From Tieghemiomyces parasiticus (taxonomy: Eukaryota > Kickxellomycota > Dimargaritomycetes > Dimargaritales > Dimargaritaceae): DNA of 43,677 nt. The first letter of the stretch is position 1, and every line of letters begins with the position of its first letter. The position numbers were made by a program, and so were the translations under genes. This document shows positions 1 through 11,746 of this stretch, piece by piece. The notes beneath the pieces were generated by a model, which was not told the DNA's origin, searched no databases, and saw nothing but the letters and a program-made list of their open reading frames with translations. The stretch covers positions 1 through 43,677 of the forward strand of contig JANBPT010000330.1 of assembly GCA_027575765.1 (NCBI GenBank), given 5' to 3'.

Positions 1-105
1 GGCGGCGACCGAGAAGGCGCGCAGGGTCTGGGCGGGACGGATCGAAGCCTGGCGGGCGACCTGGGCAGCGGTGGGCAGGGAGCGGCGTACAATGTGGGAC
101 AGCAT
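1..105 (-). CDS. Mitochondrial protein, N-terminal 35 codons only (cut by window edge)
   Basis: Reading the minus strand from the ATG at 105-103 gives 35 uninterrupted codons to the window edge. The peptide begins MLSHIVRRSLPTAAQVARQ and ends TLRAFSVAA. It has five arginines, one histidine, no acidic residues, and alternating hydrophobic and hydroxylated residues, which is a typical mitochondrial matrix presequence. The R-A-F-S step near residues 29-32 resembles a processing-peptidase cleavage site, so the mature protein probably starts near residue 31. Codons are strongly G/C-ending, as in the confident genes here. The mature protein lies outside the window, so its function cannot be named. 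The sequence upstream of the ATG (106 onward) is its presumed promoter. Confidence 0.7.
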   Translation of the reverse strand, partial: MLSHIVRRSLPTAAQVARQASIRPAQTLRAFSVAA

Positions 106-3100
106 GGTGAAGGGTACGGAATGGTATAAGTGGAGAGGAAAGGAATAAGGAGATTGATTTTACGATGGAATCGTGATGGCGCTGGAATCTACCAAAGGAA
201 TAATGCGGTTTGGAAGGGGAGGGTGACGTTAGGGTGGGGGGGGCGGGAAAAGCGCCTCGTTGGTGAAGGACGGGGGGTTGGGTGGGGTCAATGCGGGGTT
301 GTGGATGAGTCTGTCTGGCCCCGAGTAGGGTAGAGACTCCGTAAACCGTACAAATGAGGAGGCGGCATGTTGAAGGCCCATACCCTGGGCGGTGTGAGTT
401 GGAGAGGGTGGGCGGCCGGTGGTGGTAGTGGTGGTAGAGCGGTGTCAGTGGCAGTGAGCACTTTAGGGTAGTGTTCCAACGGGCGATACGCCAGTGAGAT
501 GAAACCGGCCGCCAAGGAGCTCCATTTGGCTCCTACTCACCTGTTAGCAGTGTATACCTACTTACGACAGCCTCTTGCTTACAATGTACACCGTAACAAC
601 CAAAGTAGGATTGCATGTGCCGAACTCCGTGGTAGGTTTCGTTGTTCCCGAAGCAGGGCGTATCTCCATAGTACCACAACAAACTCACCGCCACACTGAC
701 CCCCTCAGGGCTCCCTAACAACATCTAGGCTCATACCTGTACCTCACCAAACGGGCAGGGCATTACTTAATTTATCGCTTTGGTTAACCCATCACTTCCC
801 CCTACACACCCCATCCTTTCAACGACTAGCGTTCCCCCCTTGTGTCCAACCATATTCTATCACGTGACTATACCACCGATGAGTGTGGTAATTGTCCCCA
901 CCGCCAATGAGGCTAAACGTGCTAATCTTAGAAACTACAAAATACATACGGGTTGTCAGGACATTGGCACCTGGTTAACCCCATCATCACCGCTACCGCT
1001 CCTACACACCACCGCCCGACTTCCTCTACCAATGAGCAACAGTGTCTTCGATAATGGTAGGGGGTTGGGCGGGTCCATAATTCCCCTACGGTCACACGCG
1101 ACCATCGCTAAGGCAAGCCGTCACCAGGCCATCCACCTCAGGTCAAATACCTGAATCGACTCTCCCTTGCTCCTGGCCTCCGAGAGTGATCGATGGCCTT
1201 TATCCAGTCAATACTGCAGCAGCGGGGCGTACCTCGCCTACATTCCTACTAGTCCGACAAGACCAGCTCCACGCCAATGAACCGTGTCATGATGTGCATG
1301 GGGTTCCTTCCGTGGTACGATAGAGTCCATATCCGGAATTATTATCAGAGCCAACGGGCATTGCGTGCGCCAACCCCGACCTAACCGGTGCGCCTGTACA
1401 GGCCCCTAACGCACCATTCTTGCACTGAAGAGTGTACGTGTGGCAGAAACACCATCGTCCAACCCACTTTGAGCCACAAGCTAATCCGAAAGCTGCCAAT
1501 TGGTCGGCGGGCCGTGGCCAAAATGTCGGAGGTTGGCGTGGTGATCTTTTCCACCCCCATCCTATTCTCACCTCGCGACAAATCAATTAATCCATGCCGG
1601 ATAGAGCCGGGTGGGATACTAAGCATCGTGGTATCCCACGACAAGCAGGCGAGGGCGGGGGGGGCAGTTCGGCTCGCGCGAAGCTTCGGCGGCTGGTTGA
1701 CAGCAAGAGCACGCGCGTGTGGGAAGAGACGGGAGGCCCTGAAGCCCCTGTTATACGCTGCAAGGATGGGCGCCGTCTTTTGATACGGTTGGACGGAGGA
1801 ACGGGTAGGGTGCGAAAGTATTGCACTCGATGTCGCACGGATACAGGCCGTCTAGATGCTCGTTATTGGCTGCTGACGTGGTCGTCGATAACGGCCATTG
1901 GCGCGGTACGCGGTAACAGCAGGCACCCGGTCTCATGGACAAGGTAACGCTGATCAAGCCGGCGAGTAAATCCGGGAGAGAGAGAGGTGACGGTGGGGGT
2001 TGCAACAGAAGTTGTGCGAGTGGGGCTATGAGGGTAAGCCCGAAAAGTGGTAGACGCGAGGCCGTGTGTCTGGTGGAACGGCCGTCCCTCTCTTCAGCCG
2101 TGCGTCCATTTTATGGTACGGCATTCCCATTTCACGGGGAGCCCTAGCCAGTGCGACCCCTGGACTGTATCACAAATTGGTGTCTGCCGGACTACTTCCG
2201 ACATGTGCCAGGTGGATTGTCAATTCTAGGCCGTCTCCCTTAGAGACTGTCGTAAGCACCTCCGTCTAAAATCGTCCACTAAAGAACACAGCTGAAACCC
2301 GTCAGCGATGGCCACAGGGTGGTCCTTCTTGATACTGGTCCTTGTTTCGCCATCCCAGCGATGTGATTGGCCCACGCCCGCGAAAACCGGGACCCCTGAA
2401 AAGGCCGATGGCCCACATACTTTCAGTCCAAAAATACTAAACACAGCCGACGCTCGAACTGATCACACGCTGATGTCCCGGCTGCACTGCCACGCGGTGG
2501 GGAACATGAACGACCCCCTGCCTCTTATGGTAAGGTATGGTTAATGAGAAGGCAATTGGTGAAATAAAGCATGTGGTCCAATACTGCCAGCGAGCCATAG
2601 GACGAAAGCGTGGGCTTATTTCATAGTTGAATGTACATGTGTGGCTGAATGGTCACCAGACCGAGTTGCAGTCTTTAATATTCTGAATCGGGGGTGACTG
2701 GGTCTGGCGGTATGGCTAATGGGAACGGTGGACTGCGATGTCCTGATAAATTTGCCGAAGTGCAGCACGCACGCGCACTAATACACATACATACATGCGC
2801 CAAGGGAACGTTACCGATCAGACGTGGTTCGTCTCCGGTACAAACCAGCTTTGTTGCGGCTGGCGGGAAAGGCTCCATGGGATCGTGATTGGGAAATGCA
2901 GCACAAAGTGGAATGATCGTTTCCGCAGGATTGCGTGCCATGAGAGTGCTTCCCTTACCTGAGGATTCCGCTCTATGATCCGGTCCAAGATAATAAGCCG
3001 AGGCACCCCACCATCGCAGAATTCAAGGTGAACAGACGTTGTTAAACACATAAAAGCGATAGTCAATTAACGCTCCCAAAAGGCATGGGGCCGAGAAGCA

Positions 3101-5978
3101 CGTAAAAATGACCACCCTTGATAACCATTGGGTTTACATCACGTAGGGGCCGAGAAATATGGAGGCACTGGCAGAAGGTTTACCCAGGGAGGAAGCTTTC
3201 TCTGTGTACGCATTTTACAATTACCATATTAAAACGCCGCCCTTTTTGACCGGGCGGTCGAGGTATTATCTCTGCCCGCCCGATGCGCTCTAGAGGCTGC
3301 ACTTCCCTGACTTCAGGGTTGATATCCTGAGCGGAGTGCCGGTGCAGCAGAAGGATTGGCCGTATATTACCCAGTGTAGCCCGCCGGGAGCGGGGACGCG
3401 ACGGAAGGCAGGTGTCCGGATCTGATACTCGCGACTCGAGTGGGTGCTTTAAGGCATACATGTGGAAGAGATGGGGGGAAAAGGCTAGGTGAGGTGGTAG
3501 TGATGGGGTGACAAGTGGTGATCAGGTAGGGGCCGGGTGTGATGGTTAATATTAGATGCTTCCAGGCTGATCAGCACCATCAGCACACCGCCTTGCCTAA
3601 GTTTTCGTATTTTCACCAACGTGAGGCAGACCATGTATTATCCACATGGCTAGGAATAAGTGAGGGGGGGCACATCTACCAGCAACATCATTGTTCTAAA
3701 CGGGGAATCTGTGACCTGGTACTATCGGCGGTTCGGAGGAACGATGATGGGCACGGGACCAAAATATCACACACAAAGAATCGGATGAGTAGATCCCTGA
3801 CTGATGCCACTGTTTCTTAATCCGGCGTCCCAAATCTCATACAGACGTGTAGGCAGGGTCTCTCCAAGGGGAGGGGGAGGCACGACCCTGGCGCCACAAT
3901 TAACTCACTCCCACCACCGGGTCAGGCGAATGATACTAGTACTTAATAGTGATCAGTAAGCCTGCCGACCTTGTCCCTTCACTAGGCTAGTCGGGCCCGT
4001 CGATGTTACCACTGACAGCGGACGTGTAGTCCTTCGAGAATCCTTACCCTAGTATCCTCGGCCATACCTCCGCGTTGTGATAAACTCTGACCGCAACGGA
4101 AAAAGACTGACATTATCCGATCTCCGATCCCTGGTGGTTTTTGTTCGCCCGAGGGGTATTGTCGTGGTTAGTAGGACACGGTGGCGCAGAGCGCGGGATG
4201 TGATTAGTGCCATTGCTTACGGCACACACGCGGGCTAGGTGGAGTGGCACAGGTGGACCCGCATGCATGTGCAGGCAAGGGGCTCTTTGCTACACCGCCG
4301 CTGAGTTGGAAAATGGGCATCCGCCGGGGGTCCAGAAGAGGAGGATGATAGGAACGGCTCTAACCCCCACCATTCCTCCTTCACCCCAGATCCGTATGGC
4401 AAGGCGCGGGAGGAGGGGGGGGGAAGCCAAGTGCCCGCAGTGCGCTGGCAGTTCGCATCTAGTTCGTCAGTTCTGGAGTATACGACAGGCGAGCCAAATC
4501 GTGAACAGACCGCTGCTAGATGTCGTCAGCCTCCACCGCCCTGCGAATTAAGACCCGACCTTAATTGTGATCGATAAGATTAGCCCGGACAGTGTAAGTG
4601 ACTCATATGACTGTCTGTTGATGAGTGGTCGTTGACGACTTGCGAGCTCCAGACCGGCTCAGCTAGCTGCGTCGGGTTGGGTTGTAGCGGCAGGGGCTGG
4701 GCAACGGGCGGTGTGAGGAGGCGAACCTAACAGGAAAAACGTGTCGCCGTCGTCAAGTCGGGGCCCTGATTTGTCATTGGTTTCGGCCAAACATACACAG
4801 TTGCGAGCGCGCAAGGGTCGGAGATGAAGAAGAAGAAAAAGGATTTTTCCTCTCCCTCTGCTCCTGTACTGGGGGTACGATTTTTTTTGGACGTATGGCC
4901 TTGGCCGCTGCAAGCCAACCAAGGTCGTCATGGATAACGAGTGGTGTTTGGCAAGACCATACAGATGTCTCGCCCACTTTCCCACCCACAACCCAGATCT
5001 CCTCCCTCTCTCCGCGCCGGAAACGGTGGTTGGGTATCTCCGCGACACAGTGTAATTAGTCCGCCACGGTCAGCCAGTCACGATCGACACGGGAATCGAG
5101 CTCACCAGTGTTAGCAAGTATACTACACCCCTCCATATATCTAGATGCCGTAGGGGGGGGGGGTTTAGTCCCCAGTGCTCTACTTTATTTTTGTTGCCCA
5201 CCCGACTCGAGTCCATCCACCAATGTAGATTACAATAGCACCGTCCGGCCACGAGGACGCGTGTGTACATGCCGCCGGTAGGGTTCAGAGCCTACTGGTG
5301 TGCAGAGGAGGGAGCCCGCCTACCTCTCATGTAGCGAATGAACGGCGGCCGTTCCCAATTCTCCTGCTCCGTGGGCCCCCAGCCTATCAAGGGCGCCGGG
5401 GAGATGCTTCCCAAATCGGGGGGATGTGGGGGTAAAATGGGTAAGCGAACCACCCTCCGTATATTTGGCCATGGCGAGGAAACATTCCGCCTGTCTGGGC
5501 GCGGGGTCTGTTAGTAGGTGGGGGTGATGATCAGTAGTGCATTTAGGGGCCCACGTGCGTCTCTCCCCCGTTTTCTCAGTAGCCTGGTCAGCCTAGGGTG
5601 GGGGGCCTATCTACACCGTTTGGTTCGTCCCCCGCTACCGATTCTACCGCCTGGCCAGCCATGCGCCAACAACCCCCGTGTGACATTGACGCTGCTTTGG
5701 CGCAGGGTTCTACCGACGCACATTGGCCCGGTACACACCGACCCAGTCACTGGCTGTCATCGTGCCCGCGTCCGTACTTCCCCGGCAGGCCCGGGCAACT
5801 CTTCTCCCTGTGTGGCGTGCCCGTCAGCTTTAGTGGGGGAGGGGGTCCCGTCCATCCACTAGCCAGGACGCCTTCTGGCTCTCCACCATAGGAGCGAGGA
5901 GAGATAGTGAGAAGGGGTGCGCCCCGCTGCCCCCCCCCCTTCCCTGGGCAAGCCAGTAGGCGGGCCACTCGCCATCAG
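106..5978. other. Long gene-free spacer
   Basis: I see no convincing gene in these 5.9 kb. Open frames are all shorter than about 135 codons. Most begin at non-ATG codons or have the lopsided Arg/Pro/Gly or Ser/Pro composition of chance frames, and none shows a recognisable motif. There are homopolymer runs, including 11 G at 5153-5163. The first few hundred bases are the promoter side of the minus-strand mitochondrial gene, and the last few hundred lie upstream of the peptide transporter. Confidence 0.6.
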
Positions 5979-5985
5979 TATATAT
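5979..5985 (+). promoter_or_regulatory. Candidate TATA box for the peptide transporter
   Basis: TATATAT lies in a GC-rich context, immediately before a long pyrimidine-rich plus-strand stretch that runs to the transporter gene. It sits about 310 bases before a consensus splice donor at 6294. It would therefore suit a transcript with a non-coding first exon. Position and motif are seen; the role is inferred. Confidence 0.4.
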
Positions 5986-6167
5986 GGTCTCGCCACCCCC
6001 CCTTCTTAGTTGCCTCATTGTCTTCCTTGCCGGCCCGCCTCCCCTGCGCTTCCCTCTACACCCTCTCCCCTCTAATCCCCCACCACGTTCCCCTAGCCAC
6101 CGGTGTCCGCTCACACCAACCTGGGTTGCTCTGATCCATCCTTGGTCATAGCTTTCGCACTTCACCT

Positions 6168-6191
6168 ATGCCCGCCTTCCAATTCAGTTAA
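6168..6191 (+). other. Short upstream ORF in the inferred leader exon
   Basis: An ATG at 6168 opens a seven-codon frame (MPAFQFS) that stops at TAA. It lies in the inferred non-coding first exon between the TATA box at 5979 and the splice donor at 6294. If the leader model is right, this small frame would be in the mature transcript and could modulate translation. Confidence 0.3.
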
Positions 6192-6293
6192 ACTCTGGCA
6201 AGCTCTAGTCACGTCGACTGGCCCATTCCCCTCCACCTAACCCCCCCCTCCATACGCGATTATCACGGCCCCACCAGCACCCCCCCCCCATAG

Positions 6294-7091
6294 GTAAGTT
6301 TTCCCTGCATGGCGTTGAGCGTCACCACCCTTGTGCGAATAGCTTGCCCTGTTACGTAGAACCACCTACCCTTCGCCACCCATACGGGCACTCTTCCTCT
6401 GCGCTCCTTACTACTCATCCTTCTCTGTGCGCGCGCTCTTGCCGTAGGCTCACCATCTGGGGCGAGGCTATTTTAGTATGGGACGGGATTCTCATCCTCC
6501 AGACGGTGCCAAGGGGCCGTTGAGGCCCCCTGGCTATGGTGATTGAGCAGGGGTTGGCTCCACCACCCCTGAAACGATCCCCACACCCCCACACACCTCT
6601 ACATCCACCCGTCGCCATTTTTGCCTTTCGTTTGAACCGCAGGGACATGAGTGCTTCCGGGACGCATGGGCGACGTAGTGCCGCTGCCCTGCTACTTCGG
6701 CGTATTCGACCCTGCCTCCCCTGTTGTTATTGGTCCGCTCTTTGCTCTGTGTGCACTTCACCCTGTGCCCATTGTGCTCCTCTGTCTGCTATATTTCGCT
6801 TCTGTCCTTAATCGTACCCTTTTACTTGGAAACCGGACCGGTTTATCTCTCCATTCTCGCTCTTTCACTCGCACGACCCTGCCGGCTACTTTTATCCCCG
6901 CGCCTGTTGCTGGCCATATGTGGACAACCCTGGCTTGTGTATTCTTTCTGTTCTCAGCCCCCTATTTGTTTGCTTCGCCCATTGTTGACTACCTTATTGG
7001 GCTTTGATTGCTCTTGTTTCCCACGACCCGGCTTCGGCCGACCCGCACCACCCCTACAGCCCGTCATTTCAGCCACTAACTTTTTTCATAG
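6294..7091 (+). other. Putative intron in the 5' leader of the peptide transporter
   Basis: The donor reads AG|GTAAGT (GTAAGT at 6294-6299), a perfect consensus. The 3' end has a CTAAC branch-like motif at 7076-7080, then a T-run and TAG at 7089-7091. This leaves a 56-base gap to the ATG at 7148, with no intervening ATG. The 798-base length is long compared with the other introns proposed here, so the exact donor is uncertain while the acceptor looks strong. Confidence 0.45.
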
Positions 7092-7147
7092 CTCTACGTC
7101 TATCCTGCCCCCTCTCTTTCTGCAGCCCACCTTATCCTATAGCCGCG

Positions 7148-9208
7148 ATGACCCAAACCGGCACCGACCACGGGGACTCCGGCAACTCGTCCGCGGGAGT
7201 CCTGCACTCTGTCGGTCACGGCATCGAGATGAAACCCGAGGGTCGCGATACCGTCCAGATGATAGGCGAAAAGGAGGCTGTGGCCCATGTCATGGAGAAC
7301 GCCGGCGAAAGCCGCGAGCTCGATGATGTGAGCCTGGCCGACCCGGAGCACCCGGAGCCTACTGCTGATCAGTGGAAGACCTTGCAGATCATCACCGACA
7401 AAATCCCCGCAGCCGCCCTCTTTATCGTACTGACGGAGCTGTGTGAGCGGTTCACCTACTACGGTTTATCCGGCCCCTTCCAGAACTACATCCAGTACCC
7501 CTACAACCCCGACGGTGACCAACCCGGAGCCATCGACGGTGGCCAGCAGATGGCTACGGGATTGACCACCTTCTTCCAGTTCTGGTGCTACGTCACTCCC
7601 ATCATGGGTGCCATTATCGCCGACCAGTACATCGGCAAGGTGCGTGCTATCATTCTCTGCTCCGTCACGTATACTATCGGCCTGATCGTCCTGACTGCCA
7701 CCTCTATCCCCTCCGCCATTCGCGGCGGCTCCGCCCTCCCTGGCCTGGCCGTTTCCATGATTATCATTGGTTTTGGTACCGGTGGTATCAAGTCTAACGT
7801 GTCCCCGCTCATCGCCGAACAGTACACCCGGACCCGTGCCTTCGTCAAGACCAAGAAGGACGGCACCCAGGTCATTGTTGACCCGGCCACCACCATCCAG
7901 TCCATTTTCAACTGGTTCTACTGGTGCATCAATGTTGGCTCGCTCAGCGCCATCGCCACCACCAGTCTGGAACGTTATGTCGACTTCTGGCCCGCCTACC
8001 TACTACCCACCCTAGCCTTCCTCGTCGGTATCATTATATTCATCGCCGGCCGCAAGACCTACCGCCGCGTACCCCCGGAGGGTAGCGTGGTGGTCAAGGC
8101 CGTCCGCATCATCTATCTTGGTATCCGTCGGTCCCGCTCCTCCAAGCACAACGTTGTCTACCACACTGCTAGTAGCGATGGCTCCGATCACCTGGGCACC
8201 GCCTCAGACGAGAAGAAGAAGATGGCCACCTCGGAGGACGGTAGCGATGTGACCTCCCCGGCCCTGGTTGGCGATGGCACCGCCCCGACCAACTTTAACG
8301 TCCCCCAGTCGCCCCGCACCACCCAGATCCGCAATTGGATGGACTACGCTAGACCGTCCACTTTCGTCCCCGAGGACCTAGCCCGCCACAAGGTGACCTG
8401 GGACGACCAGTTCATCGACGACCTGAAGCGCACCCTTCGCGCCTGTAAGGTGTTCCTCTTCTACCCCATCTACTGGTTGTGTTACAGCCAGATCACCAAC
8501 AACTTGATCTCGCAGGCTTCGACCATGGACACGGGCGGCGTGCCCAACGATATCATGAACAACATTGACCCGCTGGCTCTCACTATTATGATTCCCATCT
8601 TTGACCGTATCATCTACCCATTTCTGCGTCGTGTCGGCCTCAACCCCAAACCTGTCCGCCGTATGGCTATGGGGTTCATGTTCGCCGCCATTGCCATGGC
8701 TTACACCGCCATTATCCAGCATGTCATCTACACCCGTGGCCCTAACTTTGACCACCCGCTGGTCGACTCCAACGGCAACGCCACGGACATCCCGAACGAC
8801 ATTACGGTTGGTGCCCAGGCCCCCAGCTACTTGTTCATCGCCCTCTCGGAGATCTTCGCCGTCGTAACCGGTCTCGAATACGCCTACACCAAGGCCCCGA
8901 CGTCCATGAAGTCCATCGTCATGTCCCTCTTCCTCTTCACCAACTGCGGCGGTTCCATCCTCAACTTTGCGTTCCTCCCGGCCCTCTACGATCCGTTCCT
9001 CCAGTACATGTACACCATCCTGGCCTGTATCACCTTTGTCACCGGCTGCGTCTTCTGGTACTGCTTCCGTCACTACGATGACGACGAGGAAATGGAAACC
9101 TTCCGCGACGCCCCGCGTAGTGGCGCCACCGAGGACGATAGCCACCGCGTAGTTGCCGGTGACGACGATGAGGAAGCGGCAGAGGTTGAGGATCCCCGCC
9201 ACTTTTAA
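7148..9208 (+). CDS. PTR2: Peptide transporter, POT/PTR2 family (proton-coupled oligopeptide importer)
   Basis: This 686-residue membrane protein should import di- and tripeptides with protons across the plasma membrane. The proton-coupling motif E97-x2-E100-R101-F102, followed by TYYG, is at the start of the first helix. The second family signature, FYWCINVGSL, begins near residue 256, and GTGGIKSNVSPL lies just before it. Hydrophobic segments before and after a large hydrophilic central loop (roughly residues 310-425, Ser/Asp/Lys-rich) fit a 12-helix 6+6 arrangement. The N-terminal 85 residues and the Asp/Glu-rich tail are cytosolic. It is somewhat longer than yeast Ptr2 (601 residues), mostly because of the loop and tail. 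I chose the ATG at 7148 because the frame continues upstream only through non-ATG codons and crosses the splice-acceptor-like TAG at 7091. The coding sequence is intronless. Confidence 0.95.
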   Translation: MTQTGTDHGDSGNSSAGVLHSVGHGIEMKPEGRDTVQMIGEKEAVAHVMENAGESRELDDVSLADPEHPEPTADQWKTLQIITDKIPAAALFIVLTELCERFTYYGLSGPFQNYIQYPYNPDGDQPGAIDGGQQMATGLTTFFQFWCYVTPIMGAIIADQYIGKVRAIILCSVTYTIGLIVLTATSIPSAIRGGSALPGLAVSMIIIGFGTGGIKSNVSPLIAEQYTRTRAFVKTKKDGTQVIVDPATTIQSIFNWFYWCINVGSLSAIATTSLERYVDFWPAYLLPTLAFLVGIIIFIAGRKTYRRVPPEGSVVVKAVRIIYLGIRRSRSSKHNVVYHTASSDGSDHLGTASDEKKKMATSEDGSDVTSPALVGDGTAPTNFNVPQSPRTTQIRNWMDYARPSTFVPEDLARHKVTWDDQFIDDLKRTLRACKVFLFYPIYWLCYSQITNNLISQASTMDTGGVPNDIMNNIDPLALTIMIPIFDRIIYPFLRRVGLNPKPVRRMAMGFMFAAIAMAYTAIIQHVIYTRGPNFDHPLVDSNGNATDIPNDITVGAQAPSYLFIALSEIFAVVTGLEYAYTKAPTSMKSIVMSLFLFTNCGGSILNFAFLPALYDPFLQYMYTILACITFVTGCVFWYCFRHYDDDEEMETFRDAPRSGATEDDSHRVVAGDDDEEAAEVEDPRHF

Positions 9209-10060
9209 GGAAACGCCCTTGTGTGTGTGTGCACTTGGAAGTAGCCCGTGAGTAATACCGTAGTTGTTAAACCCCTTGGACCGGTCTACTATACCCTCTG
9301 CCGTGCAGAGTGGGGCGACCTTCTCTAGTCCATGTACTTTCCCTAGCTCCCATTCCAAGGTTAGCCTGTTCGTTTTAGTCTCTCCCTTCGACTCCTTCTT
9401 ATGATCAGTACCATTCACCCGCTCGTTTGAAAATAATCCGTATTATGAAACTTGAGCCTCATATATTGCTCGGTTTCGTACTAAACATATATACCCCCCT
9501 TACATTGGACAATTTGCAGTCTGTCTAGGCAATCTGTCTTATAACTCTGTATCTAGAATACCCGATCCTCCTGCTATCCACACTATATACATATGTATGA
9601 GATAGGGAGAAAGAAAAAACAGACTGGCGGGTTCTAAGAACCTGTGAGCCAAGACTGAAGGCAGTCCCCTTGTACCGTTTTCCTGTAAGATGGTGTGGGA
9701 GGCGGCTATTATGGTAGACCTCACTGATACCACTCCCTGATCTAACCACTGCGCTTCATGGATCACCAAACCCACCGGGTTGATTGTCTAACATCCCTCC
9801 CCCAGGAGGCGGGCTAGAAGAAGGACCAGGGACGACCCTGACCCATCCCCCTCTCTTCAGTATCCCCCCCCCACTTTGCCATCTTGAGTTTGTCTTCACG
9901 GTGTCCCGTGCCTCTTCTACTTACCCACTTTCTCCCAGCTACCTCCATTCTCCCTCTTGGTCAAGTTGGCCCCCCCTTTAGTTGAGTACTTATTTATTAA
10001 AACCCCATTCAACAGAATATTGAATAGCTAGGTCGTCCATACCAAGGTAATAGGGTCCAT
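9209..10060. other. 3' flank of the peptide transporter
   Basis: No gene is visible. A short GT repeat follows the stop codon (about 9219-9230). AATAAT at about 9432 is a possible polyadenylation signal. A pyrimidine-rich patch without a recognisable start lies at about 9790-9980. Confidence 0.45.
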
Positions 10061-11223
10061 ATTAACCCAGGACCAAGTATCACCATGTCACAGATCGTTT
10101 GCCAGCATTTGTTCTGCCTAATTCCCTCTATTAGTGGAGGATGGCATTTGATGACCGGCTTATCCTACAGATTGAAGGGAGAGAGAAAGAGTCCCAGAAA
10201 GAGGGCAGGGTGGAGGAAGGGCAAAGGGTTTGGATTTTTTATCAGCCTCTCCCAATTAGTTTTATTCTCCTCTTACTCTCTACAACTGGGTAGTCCACTA
10301 CAGGTTCAACATTTGTGACCAAAAAGTCAGCATATCCTAGATGCTGTGTACAGCGCACCCACCAGACAAGTCATGCTTGAGTTCACACCCTTCTCCACTG
10401 ACACAATGCCAAACTAACCATGACTATTACATTGTAATACATCTACAGTACAATGATTTCCTTGGTATAATCCCAATCTGGCAGGACCATTATACTGCAC
10501 CAATATGCCACCCAGCTAGTGCAAGCTAGCTTTTAATGTGATGCTTATGACATTGATGTATGGGGAATTCTGTTGGCCACCTGTATGGTGCAGAGGGGGG
10601 GGCTAACAAATATGCACCTGGCTGGTCCCCCCAGATGGCTTGTCCATGCTCCACCACCTCCCATATCAGTAAGCAGCCCTGGTACACTCACCTATCAACC
10701 TTCCTGGCCATATTATTACCTGCCGATTTCCTTACCCACATCAGTCCACCAAAGTATTCCATCCTTCTCCTGCTTACCCATTCTAGCATCAGCTGCCAGC
10801 AGATTTCCACTTATATCCCACAGGCAGTATTAAGATCAAGTATGTGGTTAGTCAGGTAGCAAGGGGGAGACAATAACTTGTACAAGTCATAGCAGTAATA
10901 GAAGTGAAAGGTAGCCTGAACTTTTCCTGTAAAGGTTGTCAGTGGCTGCCATATATGCCTTTGGCTTAAGTTACCAATAACATACAACCATGGCATAGTC
11001 CTCATAAAAAGCATGAGAAACAGTACACCAGAGAAATAGCAGCATGAGAAAACAAGAAAATGATGTTAAAACAGAGCCACAGGGTTGGGTGGGAAAATCA
11101 AAACATATAGAAGCTTGTAACAATCTGGGTGACAGAGTTCATGCTGTAGTTAGGCCAGCTGAGCTAAAGGTAATGATGATGTGGTTCCTAATTGCTAATT
11201 GTAAGTAGTAAACCGTTTTTACA

Positions 11224-11430
11224 ATGCCAAAGTCCAAGTCTCAGGATATCAAGATGGACACAGGGGCCCTTGGCCCCAGCCCAGGCTACCACTTCACCCA
11301 GAGGGAGAGGATGAGAAAGAATTTATCAATGCAGCTAATGCTAGAAAGTAAACCAATTATCCATAACCTTGACATGACTACAGGAACTCCTGCCAACTGG
11401 ATGGCTAGACAGTTACATACCATTCAATAA
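11224..11430 (+). pseudogene. Short open frame, possible fragment of a mobile-element protein
   Basis: An ATG-initiated 68-codon frame in the AT-richer island. It has a charged, methionine-rich composition and no signal peptide or membrane segment. The segment RERMRKNLSMQLMLE shares spaced residues (R, E, K, Q, E at the same intervals) with REAHQKRRAAQCLAE in the decayed frame at 35376-35585. That hints at two fragments of one protein family, but the match is short and could be chance. I do not recognise the product. Confidence 0.25.
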
Positions 11431-11736
11431 ACATTGACCTTTTGCTTTTATTACCTAGAATTGACAATCTAGGACAGCCCTAAGTTCAGGGTGATATTTG
11501 GATGAAGCAGACACTAATGTGTAAGGGAAGAAAAAGGGGGGAATGCTGACAAGAATAATGAGGACAGGAGGACTGGATCCGAAACAAGCTAGGCAAGAAA
11601 ATGAAGGATGGCTATGCTTCGTGAACCCAGCTGTTGGTTTGGATCCAAGGCCAGCCGGCGTAATTACCAACACTGGGGCAACCCTTACGGACTAAACAGC
11701 CCTACCCGAGCAGCCAAAAAAATACACGGATCCAAG

Positions 11737-11741
11737 AAAAA
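11737..11741 (-). terminator. RNA polymerase III terminator of tRNA-Asp
   Basis: Five T residues on the minus strand begin five bases past the tRNA 3' end, the usual Pol III stop signal. Its position agrees with the tRNA boundaries drawn from the cloverleaf. Confidence 0.8.
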
Positions 11742-11746
11742 GAGAA

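Larger units (their letters stand above)
10060..11746. other. AT-richer island, left part; probable mobile-element debris
   Basis: Base composition drops visibly below that of the flanking DNA and stays low until about 14.3 kb. Short open frames are scattered on both strands without recognisable domains. One at 10573-10833 is proline-rich, and one at 11224-11430 is listed separately. No terminal repeats could be confirmed by eye. Confidence 0.4.

Noticed and set aside
1594..1947. 117-codon plus-strand open frame in the left spacer
   Set aside because: Arg/Gly/Thr-rich with open overlapping frames on both strands; no start context, domain or leader.
6724..7326. 200-codon plus-strand frame overlapping the transporter start
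   Set aside because: It runs through the inferred leader intron and into the transporter in the wrong frame. Leu/Ser/Pro/Cys-rich composition follows from the pyrimidine tract.
8378..9418. Long minus-strand open frame (346 codons) antisense to the peptide transporter
   Set aside because: It mirrors the G/C-ending codons of the sense gene and is Val/Gly/Asp/His/Glu-rich, as expected for an antisense shadow. No motif, and the sense frame is a clear transporter.
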